Shown: positions 36,701 through 44,447 of the stretch, piece by piece
Numbering within the stretch: the stretch's first letter is position 1
How the letters are laid out: each line of letters opens with the position of its first letter
NCBI RefSeq assembly: GCF_041227145.1
Contig: NZ_JBGFSP010000003.1
Span: 1,674,001-1,738,000, forward strand
Direction of reading: 5' to 3'
DNA from: Bacteroides sp. AN502(2024)
Lineage (GTDB): Bacteria > Bacteroidota > Bacteroidia > Bacteroidales > Bacteroidaceae
Length of the DNA: 64,000 bases
Notes under the pieces: model-generated
The model's database searches: none
What the model saw: the letters and a program-made list of their open reading frames with translations, nothing else
Told to the model about the DNA's origin: nothing
Translations under genes and position numbers: made by a program

Positions 36701-36756
36701 CCGATAGTGAACCATTGCCTATGTTAAGCAACGAACAATGGGCAGACCTGCTCTAA
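33712..36756 (+). CDS. SNF2-family DEAD/DEAH-box helicase
   Basis: A 1014-residue Swi2/Snf2-type ATPase. The N-terminal ~480 residues are unique to the bacterial family and have no catalytic motif I recognise. The SNF2_N domain follows: [17 protein letters not shown] (about 488), Walker A [14 protein letters not shown] (about 512), the DEAH-type box LDESQNIKN (about 681), and [19 protein letters not shown]. The helicase C domain has [20 protein letters not shown] and [17 protein letters not shown] (about 955). Such proteins remodel protein-nucleic acid complexes; the bacterial role is poorly known. The ATG at 33712 is chosen because the open frame upstream runs through the promoter. Confidence 0.93.
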   Translation: [1014 protein letters not shown]

Positions 36757-36854
36757 TAATATATAAAGCCACAATCTATCACAGAGCTGTGTAAAATGTA
36801 TGATTTCACCGTATTCCTGAATTTTTTTATCCATATACTCTTATTTTATCCGGT

Positions 36855-36862
36855 TATCTTTG
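36855..36862 (+). promoter_or_regulatory. -7 promoter element for the lipoprotein pair
   Basis: TATCTTTG matches TAnnTTTG, 39 nt before the ATG at 36902. It probably drives both lipoprotein genes. Confidence 0.55.
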
Positions 36863-36901
36863 CGACTGTGAAAATTATAAATAACCCGAAATAATAAATG
36901 T

Positions 36902-39490
36902 ATGAAAAACAGGAGCATTACCTACTTATTTCTATTTGGTATTTGCAGCATGTTGGCAATCATGCAATCGTGCAAAAAAACAGATGATCTGGAAGCAGAC
37001 ATCAATTCTCTAAAAGACCGTGTCGCTGCTTTGGAAAAAGCAACGGAAGGACTGAATACTTCATTTGCCAGTCTGCAAACCCTTATGCAGAAAAACAAAA
37101 TCATTATCGGAATTACTCCCACGAAGGATGGTCTGGGATATTTGCTGGAACTTAGTGACGGAACAAGCATTAAAGTTATGGAAAGTGAAGTAGTACAGAC
37201 GTCTGTCCCTGAGTTTTCCGTGGATAAAGAAGGTTATTGGATATATAAAACAAGTAGTGACACCGATTTCAAATACCTACCAGGAGCCGATGGAGAGAAA
37301 GTATCAGCATGGCCACGTGATGAAGAAGGCAATGTGGTGGCAACTCCGTTAATCAACGTATCTTCCGATGGATATTGGCAAGTAAGCTACGATAATGGAC
37401 AAACGTACACAAGCTTAGGAACTAAAGCCGAAGGAGGAAGTCAGGGAGGAACCAGTATATTCAGTAAAGTAGAATATAATGAAGCAAACCATACTTTCTC
37501 ATTCACATTGTCCGATGGAGGAAAAACATATACTTTTCCGGTAGATGACACCTTTGGACTGATCATTTATGGTCTCAATGACGCCAACAGCAAACAAGCT
37601 GTACAGGTTTTCGCCCCCAATGAGAACCATAAGGAATATAAAGTAGAACAGAATGACGTACAGCAAGCCGTTGTTCAAGCTCCTAAAGGATGGAATGTTC
37701 TTTTGTCCGAGAATTTATTAACGATCACACCGCAAGCAACTGTGACAAAGGATGTGGAAGAAACCATTAAAATTGTACTGACTTCATCCAAGAATTATAT
37801 CCGTATTGTATCTATTGAAGTTAAACAACTTTCCAGCGAAGCCGGAGCAGAAGCCTGGCGGCAGTTTGTCAACGCTGACCAACAGAATGTGTTATTAGAC
37901 TTTTCATACGCCGGATATAAGTATGGTGAAATGGCTCCTCCCGAAACAGAAACGCTAACAGCGCAAGGATATAAAGTATACGATGTTACAGATCCTAAAT
38001 ATGGAGCGATCCCCAACGATGGTAAATCTGACAGAGCAGCTTTTATGAAGGTCTTGGAAGAGATAGCGAATCAAACAAAACAAGAAGACAACAAGATGAC
38101 AGACCGGTATATCAAGGAAAATGCCAAAGCTATTATCTACTTTCCTGAAGGAAATTATATCCTGCAAGATGAAGAGTCTAAAAACCGTAAGATTCGTATA
38201 TCAATGAGTGATATCGTTTTAAAGGGAGCAGGAAGAAACAAAACAACCCTCGAAATGACAGTTGCAAACAGATCTCCTAAACCCACCGAAGAGATGTGGA
38301 ATGCTCCTGTCATGATGGAGTTCAAACACAATACGGGATTAGGAAATCCTGTCGGTACCATCACCGAAGATGCTCCGATAGGCAGCAAAACCATAACGGC
38401 TAGTTTAACAGGAGTAAGCGGAGGTAGCTGGGTATGTCTTGTATTGGAGAATACGGATGACAATGTGATTAACTCCGAATTATATCCACACAAATGGAAA
38501 GATATTAAGATACAGCAAGGCGGTACTCCCAATATCAAGACAAAAGGGATTCAGATATACGAATATCATCAGATTGAGAAAATCAGCGGTAACAATGTTA
38601 CCCTCAAAGAGCCGATCATGCACGCCATCCATAAAGACTGGGGATGGAAAGTACACAAGTTTGCAAACTATGCCAATGTTGGTATAGAAGACCTTACCTT
38701 CAAAGGACATGCTAAAGAGAAGTTTATTCATCACGGCTCTGACATTGACGATGGTGGTTTTAAGCTCATCGATTTTGTGCGTCTGACCAATTCATGGATA
38801 CGCCGGGTTAATTTTGAAAGTGTCAGTGAGGCCATGTCAATCACCAGTTCTGCCAACTGTTCTGCTTACGACATCACTATCGGCGGCAATCGTGGACATG
38901 CTTCTATCCGTTCACAGGCCTCTTCCCGTATTTTTATTGGAAAAGTAACAGAAAACAGCAATGGTTACATACTTAGAAAAGGAGAAGGTGAAGGCACATT
39001 GATGGAATATAAGACGAACGTTGGACAATATCACGCTTGCGGCGTTTCAAAGCAAAGTATGGGTGCTGTTATATGGAATGTCAGATGGGGGGACGACTCT
39101 TGCTTTGAATCACATGCCACACAGCCACGTGCAACATTAATTGACTGCTGTTCCGGTGGTTTCATGCATTGGAGACAAGGAGGAGACTCTGCCCAAATGC
39201 CTAATCACATGGAGAATCTGACCCTATGGAATTTCTGCGCAACAAATGCACAAACAGATCAGGACATCGATACTGGAGGTAAATTTATCTGGTGGGATGG
39301 TAATGGCTTTTGGTGGAAATTTATGCCTCCTATCATTGTCGGTTTCCACGGAAGTCCTTTAAATTTTGATGAGACTCAAATGAAGCGACTCGAAAGCAAC
39401 GGAACCGCTGTGGAACCATATTCACTCTATGAGGCTCAATTACGTAAACGTTTGGGATATGTTCCTTCCTGGCTATCCTCTTTAAAATAA
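36902..39490 (+). CDS. DUF4988/DUF4955 lipoprotein with pectate-lyase-like beta-helix
   Basis: An 862-residue lipoprotein. The signal peptide ends IMQSC with lipidated C24, followed by a short coiled coil (DDLEADINSLKDRVAALEKA), which is the DUF4988 start. Repeats with SxGYWxxSYD (for example VSSDGYWQVSYDNGQTYTSL) and a BACON-like middle follow. From about residue 355 there is a right-handed beta-helix beginning VYDVTDPKYGAIPNDGKSD, the N-terminal motif of pectate-lyase-3-type enzymes, and then the DUF4955-type region to the end. It is probably a surface-exposed polysaccharide lyase or hydrolase; the substrate is unknown. Operon with the next lipoprotein gene, 21 bp away. Confidence 0.8.
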   Translation: MKNRSITYLFLFGICSMLAIMQSCKKTDDLEADINSLKDRVAALEKATEGLNTSFASLQTLMQKNKIIIGITPTKDGLGYLLELSDGTSIKVMESEVVQTSVPEFSVDKEGYWIYKTSSDTDFKYLPGADGEKVSAWPRDEEGNVVATPLINVSSDGYWQVSYDNGQTYTSLGTKAEGGSQGGTSIFSKVEYNEANHTFSFTLSDGGKTYTFPVDDTFGLIIYGLNDANSKQAVQVFAPNENHKEYKVEQNDVQQAVVQAPKGWNVLLSENLLTITPQATVTKDVEETIKIVLTSSKNYIRIVSIEVKQLSSEAGAEAWRQFVNADQQNVLLDFSYAGYKYGEMAPPETETLTAQGYKVYDVTDPKYGAIPNDGKSDRAAFMKVLEEIANQTKQEDNKMTDRYIKENAKAIIYFPEGNYILQDEESKNRKIRISMSDIVLKGAGRNKTTLEMTVANRSPKPTEEMWNAPVMMEFKHNTGLGNPVGTITEDAPIGSKTITASLTGVSGGSWVCLVLENTDDNVINSELYPHKWKDIKIQQGGTPNIKTKGIQIYEYHQIEKISGNNVTLKEPIMHAIHKDWGWKVHKFANYANVGIEDLTFKGHAKEKFIHHGSDIDDGGFKLIDFVRLTNSWIRRVNFESVSEAMSITSSANCSAYDITIGGNRGHASIRSQASSRIFIGKVTENSNGYILRKGEGEGTLMEYKTNVGQYHACGVSKQSMGAVIWNVRWGDDSCFESHATQPRATLIDCCSGGFMHWRQGGDSAQMPNHMENLTLWNFCATNAQTDQDIDTGGKFIWWDGNGFWWKFMPPIIVGFHGSPLNFDETQMKRLESNGTAVEPYSLYEAQLRKRLGYVPSWLSSLK

Positions 39491-39511
39491 AAACTTTAAA
39501 ACAATATAATC

Positions 39512-41524
39512 ATGAAAAAAGTATGGAGTATGTTCATGTTATTGGCTGTATGCCTGGTAGCATGTACCAACATTGACGATTTGGAAGATGATGTAGACGC
39601 ACTGAAAAAGCGTGTTACCGCACTCGAGACACAAGTACGTGATATAAATAGTAATACAGAAGCTCTTCGCGAACTCTATAATGAAGGAACGTTTATTACT
39701 AATATAGAAGAGAAGTCAGATTCCTACATACTCACCTTGAGCAATGGAAAGACAGTAAATCTATATATGAAGAACGATAACAATCTGTTATGTCCTATCA
39801 TCGGTATCGATTCAGAAGGCTACTGGACTGTTCTTTATAACAAAAATGAAACTCCGGAACGTCTGACTGTAAACGGACAACCGGTGAAAGCTAATGGAGA
39901 GAGTGGCAAGACTCCTACATTCGGTGTAGATAGTGAAGGTTACTGGCAGGTCAGTTATGACGAAGGAAAGAATTACAGTTATATATACAAAGAAGGAACT
40001 ACTGACAAAGTCAGTGCAACCGGTGCCGGCTCTGATCCGGCAGAAGACAAAAACTTCCAGAGTGTAACAGTAGCAAACAACGAACTGGTCTTAGTACTTG
40101 CAGGTGAGGATGCTCCAACCATACGTATCCCTATCGTTCGTGATTTCGAATGTAGCTTTGCAGCCGAAGATTTAAAACAAGTACAAGAGTTTTCTGCAGG
40201 TGAAGTGAAAGAGTTTACCATGACCGTGAGAGGAGTAGAAAATACAATGATTACTGCTCCGGAAGGATGGAATGCTACATTCTCTAAGGAAGCTGGGAAA
40301 GAAAACGTATTAGTTGTGACTGCCCCTGCATCAGGTACTGTCCCTGCAAGTGCAAAGATGACAACTCGTGCAACAGCCGATAACGGTGCGGATATTGCGG
40401 TATTGGCAACAAGTGGAAAGTATGCTATGATTGCAAAGATTCAGGTTAGTATCAAGAATCGTACGGATTATAAGGCTGATTTTGATAATGGTAAAAACAT
40501 TACGATCGGCGGAATCACCATCAACAACCAAATTTATTCAGATGCTGACATACAAGTATTGGATGCAACAGATGCTGATGTAGCACTTGACAACTACTTT
40601 AATGCCACAATGAGCAAACCTGTAATATTGTTCCTCACAGGTACAGCGCACCATTTTACCACAACCGGAGTAAAATCAATCAGTAATGATGTTATAATCA
40701 TCGGTCAATATGGTGACGAGCAAGTAACACTCCATCCTGCAAATTGCTGGAAATCATGCAAAGGGAAACTGCTTTTCAAGAATTTGAAAATAGACTTAAG
40801 TAACATCAATGGAGTCGGTAACAATACTGGTTACTTCATAAACAATGCCGGTGTTGCCAGCAGTGGAGATTTCACAGACATACGCTTTGACAACTGTATG
40901 ATTACCAACGTATTGAAATCCATTTATTACGATGCAGCACAAGCGAAATACTTTGGTATAAACAACATCTCTATTCAAGACTCCCGCATTGAGGTCAACG
41001 CAATAAAAATTGCCTTGATAAATATATATAAAGGTTTCAATTTAGGTGATTATAAAACTTTCAGCTTCAAAAACAATATGGTGTATAGCCAGAATCCTCA
41101 AGAAGGCGTACAAATATTAAATTGGGTTACCGGTAACACTCCCAAATCTGATGGTGTACTTTCTGCCGAGATTATAAATAATACTTTTGTCAACATAATA
41201 GGTAGTAATATATTCTTCAGATACCAAAAAGGAACATCGTTAACTATAAGCAAGAATATCTTTGACGTAAGTCCAAATGCAGAATTTGGTTCCTACTTTT
41301 ATTCTTTCTTAGAAAGTTGTACGCCTCAGATAGATGTCACCGATAATATCGTATATGGATTAACCAAGAATTGGAATTATTATCCTACAAATTCCCAAGT
41401 TAAAGAACCGGCAAGCAATAATATAACCAAGCACGCAACAGCTCCTATCACTCAATATGATTATGCAAATGGTGTATTTACATTAGCTAGCGATGTAGCC
41501 GGCTATGGAGCAACAATCAAATAA
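39512..41524 (+). CDS. DUF4988/DUF4957-type surface lipoprotein
   Basis: A 670-residue lipoprotein with lipobox LVAC (C18) and an immediate coiled coil (DDLEDDVDALKKRVTALETQ). It has two SEGYWxVxY modules (IIGIDSEGYWTVLYNKNETP and GVDSEGYWQVSYDEGKNYSY) as in the upstream protein. A beta-helix C-terminal half follows (FTTTGVKSISNDVIIIGQYG, LLFKNLKIDLSNINGVG, IINNTFVNIIG), typical of DUF4957/DUF5123 proteins. It is probably a glycan-binding or glycan-active partner of the upstream lipoprotein, with which it shares an N-terminal architecture. A good terminator follows at 41549. Confidence 0.8.
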   Translation: MKKVWSMFMLLAVCLVACTNIDDLEDDVDALKKRVTALETQVRDINSNTEALRELYNEGTFITNIEEKSDSYILTLSNGKTVNLYMKNDNNLLCPIIGIDSEGYWTVLYNKNETPERLTVNGQPVKANGESGKTPTFGVDSEGYWQVSYDEGKNYSYIYKEGTTDKVSATGAGSDPAEDKNFQSVTVANNELVLVLAGEDAPTIRIPIVRDFECSFAAEDLKQVQEFSAGEVKEFTMTVRGVENTMITAPEGWNATFSKEAGKENVLVVTAPASGTVPASAKMTTRATADNGADIAVLATSGKYAMIAKIQVSIKNRTDYKADFDNGKNITIGGITINNQIYSDADIQVLDATDADVALDNYFNATMSKPVILFLTGTAHHFTTTGVKSISNDVIIIGQYGDEQVTLHPANCWKSCKGKLLFKNLKIDLSNINGVGNNTGYFINNAGVASSGDFTDIRFDNCMITNVLKSIYYDAAQAKYFGINNISIQDSRIEVNAIKIALINIYKGFNLGDYKTFSFKNNMVYSQNPQEGVQILNWVTGNTPKSDGVLSAEIINNTFVNIIGSNIFFRYQKGTSLTISKNIFDVSPNAEFGSYFYSFLESCTPQIDVTDNIVYGLTKNWNYYPTNSQVKEPASNNITKHATAPITQYDYANGVFTLASDVAGYGATIK

Positions 41525-41548
41525 GTTCTCTTTTGCCAGTTTAATAAT

Positions 41549-41580
41549 AAGGGGGTGTCCGAAAAGGGTACCCCCTTTTA
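41549..41580 (+). terminator. Rho-independent terminator after the lipoprotein pair
   Basis: AAGGGGGT and ACCCCCTT form an 8-bp GC-rich stem around a 13-base loop, followed by TTATTTAT. It lies 24 bp after the stop at 41524. Confidence 0.8.
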
Positions 41581-41893
41581 TTTATCTGAATATGAGAACC
41601 TAATATCATCCTTCACCACAAATCCGTTCTGTACATCCTGAATTTGTTTTTGTCTCTTTTTCTTTCCTCCACCTCAAATGTCATATCATCAATCAAGAAA
41701 TCAGAAACAGGAGAAGCGACTACATCCGAAAAAACACGGGTCTGGTTCAGAAAGAAAGTCCCGCCATCTGATACATGACAGCGCGGCGACTCAAATCTGA
41801 AGCACCTTTATTAATATCCAATACAGATGAACCTGTAAAAACAATATTCAACTCTGAATGATAATCGTAAATCAACTTAAGTTCTTTCGACCA
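41578..41893 (-). pseudogene. 3' part of an AAA ATPase (DUF4143) gene, split by an inserted element
   Basis: Read leftward this encodes WSKELKLIYDYHSELNIVF followed by TGSSVLDINKGASDLSRRA and MYQMAG, the sensor region of Bacteroides DUF4143-type ATPases. About 150 codons are then missing. It resumes at TFFLNQTRVFSDVVASPVSD and ends GFVVKDDIRFSYSDK after another one-base frameshift. The 5' half of the same gene is at 44448-44785. The two halves are separated by the 2.55-kb element 41894-44447. Several lesions show that the gene was dead for some time. Confidence 0.85.
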
Positions 41894-42150
41894 CTACGGC
41901 TCTTTCCATTTAAGATAAAAATATAGCCATACTGCCCCTTATTTGGTATAATGCGAGCCGGGTAATTGGTTGATGTTTGTCTGTCAGTCAATTATCTTTA
42001 TCGGACGCGGGACGTATTACCGCTTTTACCGTAAAAAGAGATATTTGTCGCTTGAACAATAGGAATATATTCGTAGGATTTTTCGTCAGAAAGGAATACC
42101 GGAGGAACCTACATCCGATTCCTACACAAAAGAATATATTTAGGGTAATT

Positions 42151-42257
42151 ATCTGCCATCTGCAACAATTTCGTTGTATCTAATTGTGATATAAGGGGTT
42201 ATAGTGTTGCAGATACCTGTTGCAGATGTGTTGCAGGTCAAGTATCTGCAACATATC
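42151..42257. repeat. Left TTGCAGAT-rich inverted arm
   Basis: Three blocks here have perfect inverted partners in 44210-44316, in the mirrored order. ATCTGCCATCTGCAACAA (42151-42168) pairs with 44299-44316. The 22-base block 42206-42227 (two GTTGCAGAT units) pairs with 44240-44261. TATCTGCAACATATC (42243-42257) pairs with 44210-44224. The octamer TTGCAGAT recurs in both orientations. Confidence 0.8.
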
Positions 42258-42363
42258 TGTTTTAGCTCATGATGGTCTGACAACATGATAAACTACTCTT
42301 TCAATCTCACAAGTAAGCTCGTATGTTTTACTATTTTGTATTTGTTGTTACTTCAGCAAGCAC

Positions 42364-42449
42364 TCTGTTTCAACACGGTGAACTTTGTTTCAACACGGTG
42401 AACACTTTGTTCCAATATGGTTGAACACTTTGTTTCAATACGGTTGAAC
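42364..42449 (+). repeat. Tandem ~22-bp repeat array, left segment (4 units)
   Basis: Four units with the core TTTGTTTCAA, starting at 42364, 42384, 42406 and 42429 (spacing 20, 22, 23). The fuller consensus is ACACTTTGTTTCAA, two variable bases, CGGTTGA. The array is continued in the same orientation on the other side of the IS3 element (44042-44152), so the IS split it. Confidence 0.85.
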
Positions 42450-42504
42450 TGTCTTATACGGATTTAGGTTGACACCTTTTTAGAGACATAAAAAAAGAAA
42501 AATT

Positions 42505-42882
42505 ATGTCTAAATTATCTCGTAAGATTTATTCTGAGACTTTCAAATTGGAAGTTCTCCGTGATTACTTCAGTAGCGGTTTGTCAATGTTTGCTACTGCC
42601 AAGAAATGGGGTTTACCCAACCATACTTATATTCTGCGTTGGCAAAAGTGTTATGCAATTGATTCGGATTCCTTATCTTTGTCCCCCGAACTTCTGTCAG
42701 ATCTTCAAATGAAAAAGAATCCAAAATCAAAATCTAAAGAAGAACTTCTTGAAGCGGAAAATTTGCGTCTGAGAAAGGCTTTGGAACTTGAAAAACTTCG
42801 TTCCCATGCCTTTGAAAGACTGATTGAACTCACAGAAAGAGAAGAAGGGATTTCCATCTTAAAAAAAGATGGTGCCAAATAG
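42505..42882 (+). CDS. IS3-family OrfA (helix-turn-helix)
   Basis: A 125-residue OrfA protein with a helix-turn-helix (TFKLEVLRDYFSSGLSMFAT, AKKWGLPNHTYILRWQKCY) and a C-terminal leucine-rich coiled coil (LLEAENLRLRKALELEKL) used for multimerisation. Near its end lies the slippery heptamer A AAA AAA (42861-42867) followed by G. A -1 shift there joins it to OrfB, which is open in that frame through RWCQIVTGLREEFPHISVK. The OrfAB fusion is the transposase, while OrfA alone usually represses. Confidence 0.92.
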   Translation: MSKLSRKIYSETFKLEVLRDYFSSGLSMFATAKKWGLPNHTYILRWQKCYAIDSDSLSLSPELLSDLQMKKNPKSKSKEELLEAENLRLRKALELEKLRSHAFERLIELTEREEGISILKKDGAK

Positions 42883-42917
42883 TCACCGGCCTTCGTGAAG
42901 AGTTTCCTCACATCAGT

Positions 42918-43778
42918 GTGAAAACCCTTTGCGGACTGTTTGGCATGTCTTCCCAGGCCTATTACAAAAAGAAAAAAAATCTTTTGTCGCGTCATCAGAT
43001 CAGAACAGCCATCTTGGATGCCGTCTTCTTCTACCGCTCAAAGGCTCCGGGCATCGGTGGTTTGAAATTATACCATGAGCTCCGCTCCCTTTATGGAAGC
43101 GAGATAACCGGAGGGCGGGATGCCTTCCTTCATCTGCTGCGTTCGGAACGCCTTATGCTGCCCCCGAAGAAACCCAGGCATACGACGGACTCCCACCATC
43201 TTTACAAGAAGTATCCGAATCTGATCAAGGGGGTAACGGCACAATACCCGAACCATATCTGGGTATGTGACATCACTTACATCTGGATTGAAGGTGGCGT
43301 ATGCTACCTCCATCTTGTAACGGACATGTACTCACATGCCGTTTTAGGATGGGTGCTCTCTCCCAGTTTGCATGCCGAATATACGCTACAGGCACTGGAA
43401 CAGGCCATCAATGAGGCCGGAGGTGGCAATCTTTGCGGCACAATCCACCATTCCGACCGGGGGGTACAGTATGCCTGCGATGCCTATATCGACACACTGG
43501 TCACTCATCATATACGTGTGAGCATGACTGAAGATTACAACCCGACGGACAATGCGGTAGCAGAAAGGATGAATGGCATCCTGAAAACGGAATGGATATA
43601 CGGCATGTCGCTGTTCAGGGATAAAGAGATGGCACGGGAGCAGATTACGCGAATGATTGACTTCTATAATAATGGACGACCGCATATGAGCATAGGTATG
43701 AAAAAACCCATGGACGTATATCATGGAGAGGTGCCGGGAAAATCATTGTGGAAAAATAAGGTTCCATATGATAAATAA
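42918..43778 (+). CDS. IS3-family OrfB (DDE integrase domain)
   Basis: A 286-residue catalytic part with an HTH_21 segment (YRSKAPGIGGLKLYHELRSL) and the rve-type DDE core. The first D is in HIWVCDITYIWIEGG, the second D in IHHSDRGVQYACDAYI, and the E in NAVAERMNGILKTEWIYG (D-D-35-E). The C-terminal tail is FYNNGRPHMSIGMKKPMDVY. A GTG at 42918 could start it alone, but expression as a -1 frameshift fusion with OrfA is more likely. All catalytic residues are present, so the copy may be functional. Confidence 0.93.
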   Translation: MKTLCGLFGMSSQAYYKKKKNLLSRHQIRTAILDAVFFYRSKAPGIGGLKLYHELRSLYGSEITGGRDAFLHLLRSERLMLPPKKPRHTTDSHHLYKKYPNLIKGVTAQYPNHIWVCDITYIWIEGGVCYLHLVTDMYSHAVLGWVLSPSLHAEYTLQALEQAINEAGGGNLCGTIHHSDRGVQYACDAYIDTLVTHHIRVSMTEDYNPTDNAVAERMNGILKTEWIYGMSLFRDKEMAREQITRMIDFYNNGRPHMSIGMKKPMDVYHGEVPGKSLWKNKVPYDK

Positions 43779-43841
43779 ATACTATATTTGCGATACCGAG
43801 AACCCGGGACATGACGGTTTAAGCCATTGTCTCACAAAAGC

Positions 43842-43864
43842 CAATAGGGTGTCGAACCCTATTG
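43842..43864 (+). terminator. Hairpin downstream of orfB
   Basis: CAATAGGGT and ACCCTATTG form a perfect 9-bp stem around the loop GTCGA, followed by ACTTTTA. It lies 63 bp after orfB, inside the IS end region. Probably a terminator. Confidence 0.55.
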
Positions 43865-44041
43865 ACTTTTACCGAGAGCCCGAGCACACTCAGATTTGTC
43901 CATTGTTTTTACGTATGACAACTATCTTAGGAGCAAAGGGAAGAAACTAACAACTGTTTTAGTTATGAATAACAGAATGTGACAACTTATTTAGTAACTA
44001 GCCTCTAAAAGTGACAACCATTTCTAGTATAAGTCAAACAC

Positions 44042-44152
44042 TTTGTTTCAATACGGTTGAACACTTTGTTTCAAGGCGCTGAACACTTTGTTTCAATACG
44101 GTGAACACTTTGTTTCAAGGCGCTGAACACTTTGTTTTATAGGTTTGAATAC
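44042..44152 (+). repeat. Tandem ~22-bp repeat array, right segment (5 units)
   Basis: Five TTTGTTTCAA/TTTGTTTTAT cores at 44042, 44065, 44087, 44109 and 44131 (spacing 23, 22, 22, 22). Units alternate between CAATACGGTTGA and CAAGGCGCTGA variants, which suggests duplication of a two-unit block. Continuation of the array at 42364-42449. Confidence 0.85.
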
Positions 44153-44209
44153 TTGTTTGCATTACATTGTGCGGTGTGTAGGCAAACTGTACTAATCCGG
44201 TATTTGAAT

Positions 44210-44316
44210 GATATGTTGCAGATAACTTTATCTGCAACCATCTGCAACAGGTATCTGCAACAGCATAAGTCTCTTGTGTTCATCGATTTAGCATGAATTT
44301 GTTGCAGATGGCAGAT
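44210..44316. repeat. Right TTGCAGAT-rich inverted arm
   Basis: Inverted partner of 42151-42257: GATATGTTGCAGATA at 44210-44224, the 22-base block 44240-44261, and TTGTTGCAGATGGCAGAT at 44299-44316. Between the blocks the two arms have diverged. Confidence 0.8.
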
Positions 44317-44447
44317 GTTTTGTGCTTTTCAAACATAGAGAGGAATTCCCGGTATGATGTCTTTCTGCATCGACATGGTGTCGGCTGTGGCCCATAAAAT
44401 AAGACCATTTTTGAGAGAACAAAACAGTTTTAAATGAAAGAGCCGTG

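Larger units (their letters stand above)
42466..44019 (+). mobile_element. IS3-family (IS150-like) insertion sequence
   Basis: A ~1.55-kb IS with orfA and orfB. The left end GGTTGACACCTTTTTAGAG (42467-42485) and the right end, reversed, GGTTGTCACTTTTAGAG (44003-44019) form the inverted repeats. ATTT lies on both outer sides (42462-42465 and 44020-44023), a possible 4-bp target duplication. Between orfB and the right end there are several degenerate copies of a TGACAAC-n-TTTAG motif and a strong hairpin at 43842-43864. Confidence 0.85.
41894..44447. mobile_element. 2.55-kb element with terminal inverted repeats and 9-bp target duplication
   Basis: The ends are imperfect inverted repeats: CTACGGCTCTTTCCATTTAA (41894-41913) and, reversed, CACGGCTCTTTCATTTAA (44430-44447). 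The 9-bp direct repeat TTTCGACCA flanks it (41885-41893 and 44448-44456). Joining the flanks with one copy of the repeat restores the ATPase reading frame as IHKYKDWSKELKLIYDY, strong evidence for insertion. Without the IS3 copy inside it the element is about 1.0 kb and holds no convincing gene. It contains TTGCAGAT-rich inverted arms (three perfect pairs of 18, 22 and 15 bp) and a ~22-bp tandem array. It would need a transposase in trans. Confidence 0.85.

Noticed and set aside
41977..42183. 68-residue ORF in the left arm of the 2.55-kb element
   Set aside because: No recognisable family or promoter, and it runs across the inverted arm sequence; probably chance.
42364..44152. CRISPR array
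   Set aside because: The units are contiguous ~22-bp tandem repeats without unique spacers, there are no cas genes, and an IS interrupts them.
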